From: Benthortus sp964440495
GTDB taxonomy: Archaea > Thermoproteota > Nitrososphaeria_A > Caldarchaeales > Wolframiiraptoraceae
Assembly: GCA_964440495.1 (NCBI GenBank)
Contig: CAYTSD010000007.1
Span: 1 to 50,164 of the forward strand
Direction of reading: 5' to 3'
DNA length: 50,164 nucleotides
The notes under the pieces are model-generated. The model was not told the DNA's origin, ran no database searches, and saw nothing but the letters and a program-made list of their open reading frames with translations. The position numbers and the translations under genes were made by a program. This document shows positions 21,775 through 30,052 of this stretch, piece after piece; within the stretch, counting starts at the first letter, position 1; every line of letters starts with the position of its first letter.

Positions 21775-24132
21775 ATGCGTGGCCTCGGCTCCCTCCTCCT
21801 CGTAACCCTCCTGCTGGGGGTTCTTCTACCACTATTTCCAACCCCGAGTCCTCAGCCCCTAGGGAGCGCCGTCATAGTCGAGCTTAAGGGAGAGGCAGAC
21901 CCCCAGCCTCTGAAAGCCTACGGGTTCCTCGAAACACTGGTCGGCGGAGTCGCGACGCTTAGGCCCTGGCCATGGGTGAGGGTCGAGGAGATAGCCCGCC
22001 TCGACATAGTCGAGAGAGTTCAGAGACCCCGAAGCTTCAGACTGCTACTCGATGAAAGCGTTCCAGAAATCCATGCCCCAGAGGTCTGGAGAGAGTTCAG
22101 GGATAGGTATGGGAGGCCGGCGGATGGCTCAGGGGTGGCGATAGCGTTCATCGACACGGGAATAGACTACCGTCACCCAGACTTCAGCTTCCCAAACGGG
22201 AGCACAAGAATCCTCGCAATCTGGGACCAAACCATCGATGGAAAACCTCCGAAGGGCTTCAGCTACGGATACGAGTGCCTCCGAGAAGAGATAGAGGGTG
22301 GAAGCTGCCCAGAATACGATGAGATGGGGCATGGCACACACATCGCCTCAATAGCGGCGGGAGCAGGGAGGATGGGACCCTACCGCGGCGTAGCCCCAGA
22401 AGCCTACCTAATCGTAGTTAAGTCTGGTAGACCTGTCTGCAACGGTAAGGAGTGGTTCATGGAGGAAGATGAAATCATCGACGGAATACGTTACGCTGTT
22501 GAGAAGGCCGAGGAGCTTGGGCTAAGACTCGTGATAAACCTAAGCATAGGCTCCAACTCTGGAGCACACGATGGAAGCACGCCAATCGAGAAAGTAATCG
22601 ATGAGCTCTCCGAGAAGGGTGTAGTAACGGTGGTAGCGGCTGGAAACTCGGCTGAAGATGGAATCCACGCAATGGGAGACCTCGCAGAGATAAGAGAGTT
22701 TACGCTTAACTGGGTGCTTGCGCCCCAGACAACGGAGTTCCAAATCGACCTAACCTTAGACCCAGATGAATCGGTGGAAGTTGAACTCCATACACCTTAC
22801 GGCTCAGCGAGGGGAAACCAGTCCATCGGCCCAATAAATGTCGAGATATCCTCCAACATTTACGAGGCTGGGAAAGACGTTATAGTCTATGTAAGTTTAG
22901 CTAGGCGGGATGTAGGAGATTTAGCTGAGAAGCCTTGGGGCCTAAAGATTAGAGCCGTCGAGACCTCTGGAGAGGCGGTATGGCACGCGTGGATAAGCAG
23001 CGACACGTGCTCAATCTCGAGAGAACACTTCACACCATCAAGCCAATACAACATCACCGAATACTATACAGTCGGCATACCAGCAACAGCAAGAAACGCG
23101 ATAGCGGTCGGAGCATATGTAACAAAGAATAGGTGGACAAACATCTACGGAAAAACCCATGAAACAATCATGAAGAGGGGTGAACTACTCTACTTTAGTG
23201 GAAGAGGGCCTACAAGGGATGGAAGGGTGAAGCCTGACCTAACGGCTCCAGGCTCCCTGATAGTTGCGGCGAAATCCTCCAGCTCTCCCACCTCAGGACT
23301 CGACGTAAGCAGATACTATACGGTTAAGCAGGGGACGAGTATGTCTGCACCCCATGTTGCCGGAGCAGCAGCAATAATCCTTCAACTCTTTCCCCATGCC
23401 TCGCCTAGAGATGTCTACCTAGCACTTACAACGTCTGCCAGATGGAGCGAGGATATGGGGATGGAGAGGCCGTCGAATGATTGGGGATGGGGAAAACTTG
23501 ATGCACAAGCCTTCTATAAGGTCTTGATAAGCGTTGATGGACTCTCCCCAACTCTAGAGACAAGCCTAAGACTCGATAATGAGATAATCGTTCTCCATGG
23601 AGAGGAGAGAGTTGAAAGGATTTTCTTAAGAGATGGGAGGATTCACGGGCTGAACGCTACACCTGTGATAGCTTTAGGTGAGATGAGTAGATATAGGCTT
23701 ACGAGGTATAGTAGGTTCTTCAACGACTCAGCAAACATAACCCTAAACTATGTTCTAGAGCATCTCCTCATAGTCGAGTCAGAGTTTAACTATGAGGCTG
23801 GAGGAGGATGGTACCCGAATGGAAGCACAGCATATTTCTCGGCATGCAGATTTCTCCCACCACAGGGACTAGAGATATTCTTTAAGCCTTCCATAAGCCT
23901 GAGTGGGTGGATGGATGAGGAGGGACGATTCTTCACAGATTCATTGATAGTCATGGATAGGCCTCACAGGGTTAAAGCTGTCTACAGCTATGACTACAGG
24001 CTTATGGTTCTAAGCTGGGTCGCTGTCGCCGCGGCAGGAGCAGCGATTCTATTCATCGTTAGGAGAGTTTATAGTATGCGGGTTAGAGAGGTTGAGGGAG
24101 ATGAGGGAGCCGAGGTTCTATGTGGAGATTAA
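21775..24132 (+). CDS. Secreted subtilisin-like serine protease (S8), membrane-anchored
   Basis: 785 residues. Signal peptide at 1-25, then a propeptide-like segment. The catalytic triad is complete: Asp in AFIDTGIDYRHPDF (about 126), His in GHGTHIAS (about 185) and Ser in GTSMSAPHVAG (about 521). A beta-rich insertion of about 200 residues separates the glycine-rich part from the Ser region. A C-terminal membrane helix (about 740-762) and a short basic/acidic tail anchor it at the cell surface. N-glycosylation sequons are present and the glycosyltransferase AglB is encoded just downstream. The 3' end overlaps the next small gene by about 32 bases. Confidence 0.93.
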   Translation: MRGLGSLLLVTLLLGVLLPLFPTPSPQPLGSAVIVELKGEADPQPLKAYGFLETLVGGVATLRPWPWVRVEEIARLDIVERVQRPRSFRLLLDESVPEIHAPEVWREFRDRYGRPADGSGVAIAFIDTGIDYRHPDFSFPNGSTRILAIWDQTIDGKPPKGFSYGYECLREEIEGGSCPEYDEMGHGTHIASIAAGAGRMGPYRGVAPEAYLIVVKSGRPVCNGKEWFMEEDEIIDGIRYAVEKAEELGLRLVINLSIGSNSGAHDGSTPIEKVIDELSEKGVVTVVAAGNSAEDGIHAMGDLAEIREFTLNWVLAPQTTEFQIDLTLDPDESVEVELHTPYGSARGNQSIGPINVEISSNIYEAGKDVIVYVSLARRDVGDLAEKPWGLKIRAVETSGEAVWHAWISSDTCSISREHFTPSSQYNITEYYTVGIPATARNAIAVGAYVTKNRWTNIYGKTHETIMKRGELLYFSGRGPTRDGRVKPDLTAPGSLIVAAKSSSSPTSGLDVSRYYTVKQGTSMSAPHVAGAAAIILQLFPHASPRDVYLALTTSARWSEDMGMERPSNDWGWGKLDAQAFYKVLISVDGLSPTLETSLRLDNEIIVLHGEERVERIFLRDGRIHGLNATPVIALGEMSRYRLTRYSRFFNDSANITLNYVLEHLLIVESEFNYEAGGGWYPNGSTAYFSACRFLPPQGLEIFFKPSISLSGWMDEEGRFFTDSLIVMDRPHRVKAVYSYDYRLMVLSWVAVAAAGAAILFIVRRVYSMRVREVEGDEGAEVLCGD

Positions 24133-24355
24133 GACCGCTGAGAAAGCCTTTAGGGTTAGCAGGAAGGTTAAGGATGCTTTAAAGGGAGCTGTAAGCGGGA
24201 AGATGATGCGTAGGATGAGTAGAGAGTATGTAGAGTGCCCCGTCGCAGGCAAGATTGTCCCATTCCTGGAGTGCTTCGCCTGCGTCTCCTTCATAAGGAG
24301 GGTTAAGGGAGTAGTCCACTGCTCGGGGGAAGGATACAGGGTTAAGGAGCAATAA
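24101..24355 (+). CDS. Small four-cysteine protein of unknown function
   Basis: 84 residues from ATG 24101; TTG 24092 is an alternative. The N-terminal half is basic and helical. The C-terminal half has CPVAGKIVPFLECFAC and a later VVHC, giving a C-x11-C-x2-C-x12-C pattern that could bind zinc or an iron-sulfur cluster. No membrane segment. It overlaps the end of the protease gene and is followed 34 bases later by aglB, which has its own ATTAAATAG promoter-like element. Confidence 0.6.
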   Translation: MREPRFYVEIKTAEKAFRVSRKVKDALKGAVSGKMMRRMSREYVECPVAGKIVPFLECFACVSFIRRVKGVVHCSGEGYRVKEQ

Positions 24356-24389
24356 TCATTAAATAGGTGGAGCGAGAAGCGGGTTCGAG

Positions 24390-26480
24390 ATGGTCAGCCT
24401 CAAGGATAGCAGGGTCTTCAAGGCGATTGATAGGATTTTCGGGGGGAGGATATCGCTCCTCGAAGCCGCAATCCTCACCTCAATACTCGCCCTAGCATTC
24501 TTCATCAGAATACTTCCGCTGAGATGGGGGCTCTATCTAAGCGAGTTCGACCCATGGATGCAGTATAAGGAGATGAAGTTCATAGTTGATAGAGGGTGGA
24601 GCGGGTTCATCGAATTCTTCTCATGGCACGACAACACCTCATGGCACCCCTTCGGAAGAAACGTTGGGAAAACCGCCTTCCCAGGAGTCCCATTCATGGC
24701 CGCATTCATCTACCACATACTCCACGGAATAGGAGTACAGGTCAACCCTCTGGAGCTCGCAGCATTCATTCCACCGATCTTCGGAATGATACTTGTCATA
24801 GGAACATATCTTCTCGGAAAAGAGCTTGGCGGGAAGCCGGCTGGATTCTTCGCAGCATTCTTTATCGCATTAAGCAACGCAAGCATAGGTAGAAGCCATC
24901 TAGGATGGTTCGACGACGAGAGCATAAGCATACCGTTAATGCTTCTCGGAATCTGGTCGTATATCGAGGCGATAAAGAAGGAGAGAACTGTGAAGGGAGT
25001 TATAGCCTACTCCATAGCCTCAGGAATACTGCTCGGATACGTGGCCGCAAGCTGGGGTGCAAGCAAATTCCCCCTAGCATTCATCCCACTAATATCGGTA
25101 ATATTGGCGCTAATCGGGAGATACAGGAGCCAGCTTCTCACAGCGTTTACAGTAACATTCTCAACCTACGCCCTCATAGCGATAATGGTTCCAAAACTAG
25201 GGCCAAGATACCTATTCGAAGTAACCCTGCTATCAGGCTTCGCGGCATTCATAATCCTATTCTCATTCGAGTTATCTAAGAGAGTCCCAGGAGGTAAAAA
25301 CATTAAACGTTTACCTTATTACATTGTAGTAGCTGGAGTAGCAGGCTTCGCAGCCCTCGTAGGTCTCGGAGCCGCAAACCTACCTGGACTAAAGTTCTTC
25401 AGCGTTTTAGTTCCAACCCTGAGGTCTCAGCTTCCAATAATTATCTCGGTTGCCGAGAACCAGATATCAACATGGTCTGTAATGTTTTCTGATGCTGGTT
25501 TCCAGCTCCTCTTTCTCCCAATAGGATTTTATTACGCTCTTAAGCGAGGTAGGGATGAGGATATACTGTTAGCAGTCTTCACGTTGTTCTCACTGTATTT
25601 TGCTGCGACGATGGTTAGGCTCTCGATACTTGCTGCTCCAGGTATAGCTGTTATGGCAGGGCTTGGACTAGGAGAGGTGCTTAGGGGTCTTGGAAGAAAT
25701 CTTAGGCTTAGCTTCGCTGAGAAGGGTAGAGCCAGACCCATAGGAGTGGAGTACTATATTCTAACACCTCTCCTGATAGTAGGTCTCATAGTCTTCAGCT
25801 TCGTCCCAAGCGCCTATGGGGTGAGGTTCACAATCTCGGCGATAGATTCTGGATATACTCCGCCGACAGTCGTCTCGGCAAGCATTCCGATAAAGTCCGC
25901 CGTCCCCTCATGGCTCAAGACACTAAACTGGATGAGGGATAATCTTCCACCCGACGCGGTCGTCGCCTCATGGTGGGACTATGGATACTGGATAACAATT
26001 CTAGGAAATAGGACAAGCATCGTAGACAACGCAACCCTCAACTCAACGCAGATAGGTGAGATCGCCTACGCATTCATGACGGATAATGAGACAGAGGCAT
26101 ACATAACTTTCAGGAAGCTCGGCGCAACCCATGTATTGATCTTCATAACCCATGGAGGCTCCCCTTATGGAGGTGGACAGATGCCGAGGCTTCTTGGATT
26201 CGGGGAGGAGTCTAAATGGATATGGATGCTTAGAATAGCGAATCAGGTTGGATATCACTTCAACGAGACGGAGTATGTGGATGAGAGGGGGCAGCCTACG
26301 GAAAAGTTCTGGAACACAATGCTTGGAAGGATGATACCCTACAAGCCTCAGACAATGACTGGAGGGATGACGGGACACGTGTATCAGCCGAGCCAGCTGG
26401 AGCACTTCAGACTAGTATACCAGTCAGACCAACCCTACCAGAGCCTAGCCTACATCTACATCTACGAGATCAGGCCGTAG
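24390..26480 (+). CDS. aglB: Oligosaccharyltransferase AglB (STT3)
   Basis: 696 residues. About 12-13 N-terminal membrane helices with the first acidic motif in YLSEFDPWMQYK, a DDE-type motif in LGWFDDESI, and the catalytic/recognition motif SWWDYGYW at about residue 528, followed by the soluble C-terminal domain. AglB transfers the lipid-linked glycan to Asn of N-x-S/T sequons on exported proteins. The neighbouring surface protease is a possible substrate. It converges on the zinc-ribbon gene with a two-base gap. Confidence 0.96.
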   Translation: MVSLKDSRVFKAIDRIFGGRISLLEAAILTSILALAFFIRILPLRWGLYLSEFDPWMQYKEMKFIVDRGWSGFIEFFSWHDNTSWHPFGRNVGKTAFPGVPFMAAFIYHILHGIGVQVNPLELAAFIPPIFGMILVIGTYLLGKELGGKPAGFFAAFFIALSNASIGRSHLGWFDDESISIPLMLLGIWSYIEAIKKERTVKGVIAYSIASGILLGYVAASWGASKFPLAFIPLISVILALIGRYRSQLLTAFTVTFSTYALIAIMVPKLGPRYLFEVTLLSGFAAFIILFSFELSKRVPGGKNIKRLPYYIVVAGVAGFAALVGLGAANLPGLKFFSVLVPTLRSQLPIIISVAENQISTWSVMFSDAGFQLLFLPIGFYYALKRGRDEDILLAVFTLFSLYFAATMVRLSILAAPGIAVMAGLGLGEVLRGLGRNLRLSFAEKGRARPIGVEYYILTPLLIVGLIVFSFVPSAYGVRFTISAIDSGYTPPTVVSASIPIKSAVPSWLKTLNWMRDNLPPDAVVASWWDYGYWITILGNRTSIVDNATLNSTQIGEIAYAFMTDNETEAYITFRKLGATHVLIFITHGGSPYGGGQMPRLLGFGEESKWIWMLRIANQVGYHFNETEYVDERGQPTEKFWNTMLGRMIPYKPQTMTGGMTGHVYQPSQLEHFRLVYQSDQPYQSLAYIYIYEIRP

Positions 26481-26482
26481 CA

Positions 26483-26698
26483 TCAATAGTATACCGCCTT
26501 CCTTCTCAGCTTGATATATACCCCGACATCAACCCCTATGAGGCTTCCGCATCTACATCTAATCTCTTCGCCATCATGGATGGAGTAGTCTTCAAGTATT
26601 CTATTCTTCCAGCAGTGCCAGAGCTGCCCCTCCCCAACCTTCAAGTATCTAAATATCTTCGCTCCACATTTAGAGCATCTAACCGTCAGTATCTTCAA
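26483..26698 (-). CDS. Small zinc-ribbon protein
   Basis: 71 residues from TTG 26696-26698. A CSKC pair at 8/11 and a CRC at 48-50 plus Cys29 suggest one zinc site. It begins seven bases after the PAC2 gene on the same strand and is therefore the last gene of the S27e-aIF2alpha-Nop10-PAC2 operon. The function is unknown; its place suggests a role in ribosome or translation biology. Confidence 0.7.
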   Translation of the reverse strand: MKILTVRCSKCGAKIFRYLKVGEGQLWHCWKNRILEDYSIHDGEEIRCRCGSLIGVDVGVYIKLRRKAVYY

Positions 26699-26705
26699 CG
26701 CTGGT

Positions 26706-27509
26706 TCAGCCTATGTAGAATGGCTCTCTGGTTGGTTTCTTCTCTTTTGGCTGGAAGAGTTGCCCATATCCTTTCTGAATCTCTTCTAGGATGCTTTTCT
26801 GCTTCTCTATCTCCTTCTCAAGTCTCTCCAAACTTATCTCGAATCCTAGAGCCTTTGAGAGGACTTGGAGGAGACGTTTCGCAGCCATCGGGTCTGGGAA
26901 ATAGGAGAGAACCTCCGAGATGAGGAGACAGGCTTTCCCTTCACGTGAATAGAGCATAAGCATGTAGGATGAGAGCTTGTCTATGGGGAGCATCTCTAGG
27001 TTTGGGGAGATGCGGGCTCCAGAGTTGAGGAAGATTCGAGCGTTCTCTGGACTCGTTGAGGCCACGTAAACCGCTGACTCCCCGGTTATTCTAGAGCTTG
27101 AGAGGAGGCAGTAATTTACTGCGCCTCTCTCTTTCAGGAAGCTGTAGAGCCTTCTCGCTATTAGGTAGCTTCCCTCAACCGTGTCGACTGGAAAGTTTCT
27201 CGAGATTAGGATGAGCTTGAGACCAGAGTTCTCGTAGAAGTATAGCTCTATCCTCGGCGGCTTCGCCAATCCTCCGCTCACCAAGCTTATGTGGGGGAAG
27301 TGAGGAGACCTAACCTCCCCGAGCTTCAGGGGCTTAAGGGTCTCAACCAGGTAATTTAGGGCTATGGAGCCTGCTGCGCCTGGCCCGGGTGAGGCCTCGA
27401 GGACGTAAGCCCCCTTTAAGTCCACGTTCTCTCCATCCCTGGTTAAAACTATCTCTACGTCCTGTAGTCTGCCTGCTTTGAGGCCGTTGTCCCTCACCTG
27501 TTGATGCAC
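26706..27509 (-). CDS. PAC2 family protein (proteasome assembly chaperone-like)
   Basis: 267 residues from GTG 27507-27509. The N-terminal strand with ASPGPGAAGSIALNYL and later SRITGESAVYVAST fit the archaeal PAC2 family, related to eukaryotic proteasome assembly chaperones. A C-terminal coiled-coil segment of Glu/Lys repeats (about 225-250) follows. In many archaea this gene follows nop10, as it does here. Its exact role in archaea is unclear. Confidence 0.85.
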   Translation of the reverse strand: MHQQVRDNGLKAGRLQDVEIVLTRDGENVDLKGAYVLEASPGPGAAGSIALNYLVETLKPLKLGEVRSPHFPHISLVSGGLAKPPRIELYFYENSGLKLILISRNFPVDTVEGSYLIARRLYSFLKERGAVNYCLLSSSRITGESAVYVASTSPENARIFLNSGARISPNLEMLPIDKLSSYMLMLYSREGKACLLISEVLSYFPDPMAAKRLLQVLSKALGFEISLERLEKEIEKQKSILEEIQKGYGQLFQPKEKKPTREPFYIG

Positions 27510-27534
27510 CGCCTCTCAGTAGAGGTGAGATGTA

Positions 27535-27714
27535 TTAAAACCCTCCTCCACCCTTATGCTTTCTACGGGTTTTCAGTATGAGTCTTAGGTAGCGGTGGTT
27601 TAGAGAGATGCTGGGCGGGTGAGCTGACCTCACACTCCCCCCACATACAGGACACTTATCGCTTCTCAGAGTATATCTCCCACATATGGTGCATTTGTGA
27701 AGAAGCGGGGGCAA
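27535..27714 (-). CDS. nop10: H/ACA ribonucleoprotein subunit Nop10
   Basis: 59 residues from TTG 27712-27714 to TAA 27535-27537. The product has the Nop10 zinc ribbon (HKCTICGRYTL, then KCPVCGG) followed by the conserved SAHPPSISLNHRY linker and a basic C-terminal tail. Nop10 supports the pseudouridine synthase Cbf5 in H/ACA guide RNPs. It starts two bases after the aIF2alpha stop, in the standard archaeal order aIF2alpha-nop10-PAC2. Confidence 0.93.
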   Translation of the reverse strand: MPPLLHKCTICGRYTLRSDKCPVCGGSVRSAHPPSISLNHRYLRLILKTRRKHKGGGGF

Positions 27715-27716
27715 CT

Positions 27717-28505
27717 CTACTTAGTCACCAGCTCCCCATGACCTCCAGCGGCCTCGACGACACTTATACACTTCTCCGCCACAGCGTTCAGCAATTCTCT
27801 CGCACGTTCCCTATCCTCGGCCTCAACCCTTAGAAGATATCTAGGTGCGCCGATGGTTGTGATTGAGACGAGCTCCCCCTTTCTGGGAAGCTTTAATCCT
27901 TCCTCCACAGCTTTTCTAATGACCTCAACCCCGTCTCCGGTTCTGCATGTGAGGACTAGGGTCGACTTGAGGGCTATTCTCTTCAGCCGTATCTCCTGCT
28001 TCACGAGCTGTAGGAGGACTTCAGCCGCCTTGGGGTCGAGCTTCATCCAGTTTGGAAGCTTCTCCGACTCAGCGATATCCATGAAGACGCTGTAGAGTTC
28101 GAGTCCACGTTTAATCGCTGGCTCCGCAACGAGTTTATGTATCTCTTCCTCGCTCTTCCCAAGCCTCTCAGCAAGTATGTGAAGAACCCTTAGAACCTTC
28201 TGCCTCCTCTTCCATCGAAGAATCTTCCATGTACGCTCCTTCTGTTCAACCCTTCTCAGGGAGACGTCGGCCTGCTTGGCGTCCCGATGAATTCTTAGAA
28301 CCTTGAAGACCTCGCGTTGATTCTCCCGTAGATAGTCTCGGATGTTTCTAACCCATTTGAGGGAGATTTCTGAGACGTGGATGAATCCCTCCCATCCAGG
28401 ATACTCCACCAAGTCGAGGTAAGCTCCATAGCGTTCAATCCTACGTACAACCCCTATCACTAGGTCGCCTTTCTCAGGTGCCTCGGGAACTATTAGCTCG
28501 GACAA
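27717..28505 (-). CDS. eif2a: Translation initiation factor aIF2 subunit alpha
   Basis: 262 residues from TTG 28503-28505. The N-terminal S1/OB domain (about 8-85: GDLVIGVVRRIERYGAYLDL, GFIHVSEIS) is followed by a helical domain and a C-terminal alpha/beta domain. The alpha subunit with beta and gamma delivers initiator tRNA to the small ribosomal subunit. It lies 34 bases after rps27e and directly before nop10. Confidence 0.96.
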   Translation of the reverse strand: MSELIVPEAPEKGDLVIGVVRRIERYGAYLDLVEYPGWEGFIHVSEISLKWVRNIRDYLRENQREVFKVLRIHRDAKQADVSLRRVEQKERTWKILRWKRRQKVLRVLHILAERLGKSEEEIHKLVAEPAIKRGLELYSVFMDIAESEKLPNWMKLDPKAAEVLLQLVKQEIRLKRIALKSTLVLTCRTGDGVEVIRKAVEEGLKLPRKGELVSITTIGAPRYLLRVEAEDRERARELLNAVAEKCISVVEAAGGHGELVTK

Positions 28506-28539
28506 ACTCTTACACCCCCTTTTATAGAGAGGAGATTAG

Positions 28540-28749
28540 CTAGCCGTATCTCTCCAGAATCTTTCCAAGTATCTCGGCCTTCCCTCCGCGAGGCCTTGCG
28601 AGAACCGCTCCACAGACCTGGCAGTTGACCACAACCTTAGCGTGGTTGAAGACTATTTGGCGGTGGCCGCACTCATTGCACTGGACTAGGATGAAGCTTG
28701 ACCGAGGCTTCGGTATCAGCTCGCTCCACTCAACCGTCGGCATTTCCAA
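28540..28749 (-). CDS. rps27e: 30S ribosomal protein S27e
   Basis: 69 residues with a C4 zinc finger (CNECG...CQVCG) and the typical PKPRSSFILVQC and FNHAKV segments. It heads the operon with aIF2alpha, nop10 and PAC2. In many archaea L44e immediately precedes it; here L44e is on the opposite strand about 1 kb away. Confidence 0.96.
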   Translation of the reverse strand: MEMPTVEWSELIPKPRSSFILVQCNECGHRQIVFNHAKVVVNCQVCGAVLARPRGGKAEILGKILERYG

Positions 28750-28791
28750 GCCTCGATGGAGCCTGCTAGATTATAAACCGTTCCCCTGCCT

Positions 28792-29676
28792 TTAGTCGCT
28801 TATCCTCCTCGCGGCCAGCTTCTCAAGCACGAGGGCTAGAGCTTGGGTTCCCTTCTCTCCGAGTCCCTCGGCCTCGAGGTTCTTTAGGAGCTCGTAGACC
28901 ATGCTTGCGCCGAGGAGGGGGAGGTCTAGGTTCTCTCCAAGCTCCCGGGCAATCCTCAGGTCCTTCCGGAAGTGCGCCGCCTTAAACCCAGGTTCGAAGT
29001 CTCTCTTAACAATCTTTGGGCCGAGGTTTATAAGCTGCCAGCTTGAGGCCGCTCCACCGCTCAGCACATCTATCACCTTCATGGGGTCTAGTCCGTTTGC
29101 TGAGGCGAGGAGGAGGGCTTCCGAGACTCCTAGAAGCGCTCCAGCTATAGCGACCTGGTTACATATCTTCGTGGCTTGGCCTGCTCCATGGCCTCCCATG
29201 TAGGTTATCTTTTTACCGAGAACCTCGAGCACAGGTTTAACCTTCTCGAAGACCTCACGTTTCCCTCCAACCATTATTGTAAGTGTTCCTTGCTCGGCTC
29301 CTATTGTGCCACCTGACACTGGGGCGTCAAGCATCTCTACACCCTTCTCAGCAAGCCTCTCAGCAAATCTACGTGTAGCAATCGGAGATATTGTCGACAT
29401 ATCCATCGCTATTAGGCCTGGGTGGGCGCCCTCTATCACGCCTTTCTCGCCGAAGAGAACCTTCTCGACGTCGGGAGAGTCTGGAACCATTGTTATCACG
29501 AGGTCAACTCTCTCAGCTACCTCTCTGGGAGACCATGCGGGCTTAGCGCCCTCGGAGGCAAGCTCATCCACTGGAGGCCTACTCCTGTTATGGACTGTTA
29601 GGTCATAGCCTGCCTTCAGAAGCCTGCGCGCCATAGGCTTACCCATTAAACCTAAACCTATGAAACCTACACGCAT
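28792..29676 (-). CDS. Beta-hydroxyacid dehydrogenase (3-hydroxyisobutyrate dehydrogenase family)
   Basis: 294 residues. The N-terminal NAD(P) motif VGFIGLGLMGKPMA, the substrate motif DAPVSGGTIGAEQGTL and catalytic Lys in GAGQATKICNQ are intact. Relatives oxidise 3-hydroxyisobutyrate or reduce tartronate semialdehyde or glyoxylate. The substrate is not predictable. The gene sits between S27e and L44e, where it interrupts their usual pairing. Confidence 0.9.
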   Translation of the reverse strand: MRVGFIGLGLMGKPMARRLLKAGYDLTVHNRSRPPVDELASEGAKPAWSPREVAERVDLVITMVPDSPDVEKVLFGEKGVIEGAHPGLIAMDMSTISPIATRRFAERLAEKGVEMLDAPVSGGTIGAEQGTLTIMVGGKREVFEKVKPVLEVLGKKITYMGGHGAGQATKICNQVAIAGALLGVSEALLLASANGLDPMKVIDVLSGGAASSWQLINLGPKIVKRDFEPGFKAAHFRKDLRIARELGENLDLPLLGASMVYELLKNLEAEGLGEKGTQALALVLEKLAARRISD

Positions 29677-29773
29677 AACGATAACACCGTCTATGAAGAA
29701 GGGTTAACGTGCTTTTATAGCTGACCCATCTAAGTTGATGGTTAAATAGGGGATGGAGGGAGAGAGGGCTGCG

Positions 29774-30052
29774 ATGAAGATTCCCGACACCATCAACACC
29801 TACTGCCCCCGCTGTAGAAAGTATACTGAGCATAAGGTTGTTCTATACAAGAAGGGTAAGGATAGGGCTTTGGCTATAGGTGCTCGGAGACATGAGAGGG
29901 AGCTCCATGGATACGGCGGCCAGAAGTATCCTCTTCAACGCAAGAAGGCTAAGACAACTCAGAAGCAGACGATTAAACTCATCTGTAAGGAATGCGGCTA
30001 CACCATCCACAAGAAGGGTGTAAGGCTCAGGAAGCTTGAGATCACCCGGTAG
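29774..30052 (+). CDS. rpl44e: 50S ribosomal protein L44e
   Basis: 92 residues from ATG 29774, chosen because L44e begins MKIP(D/K)T.NTYCP; an upstream ATG at 29753 would add seven residues. Zinc-ligand pairs are YCPRCRKYTEH and ICKECGYT. A GCTTTTATAG element near 29710-29719 and AAATAG near 29745 are candidate promoters. It overlaps the convergent aminotransferase gene by 11 bases. Confidence 0.96.
   Translation: MKIPDTINTYCPRCRKYTEHKVVLYKKGKDRALAIGARRHERELHGYGGQKYPLQRKKAKTTQKQTIKLICKECGYTIHKKGVRLRKLEITR

Noticed and set aside
24379..24395. GGGTTCGAGA resembling a tRNA T-loop before aglB
   Set aside because: No matching arms upstream; it is the leader and start of aglB.
24596..25279. Additional plus-strand frames inside aglB
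   Set aside because: They lie within a well-conserved 696-residue AglB frame and have no membrane or domain character of their own.
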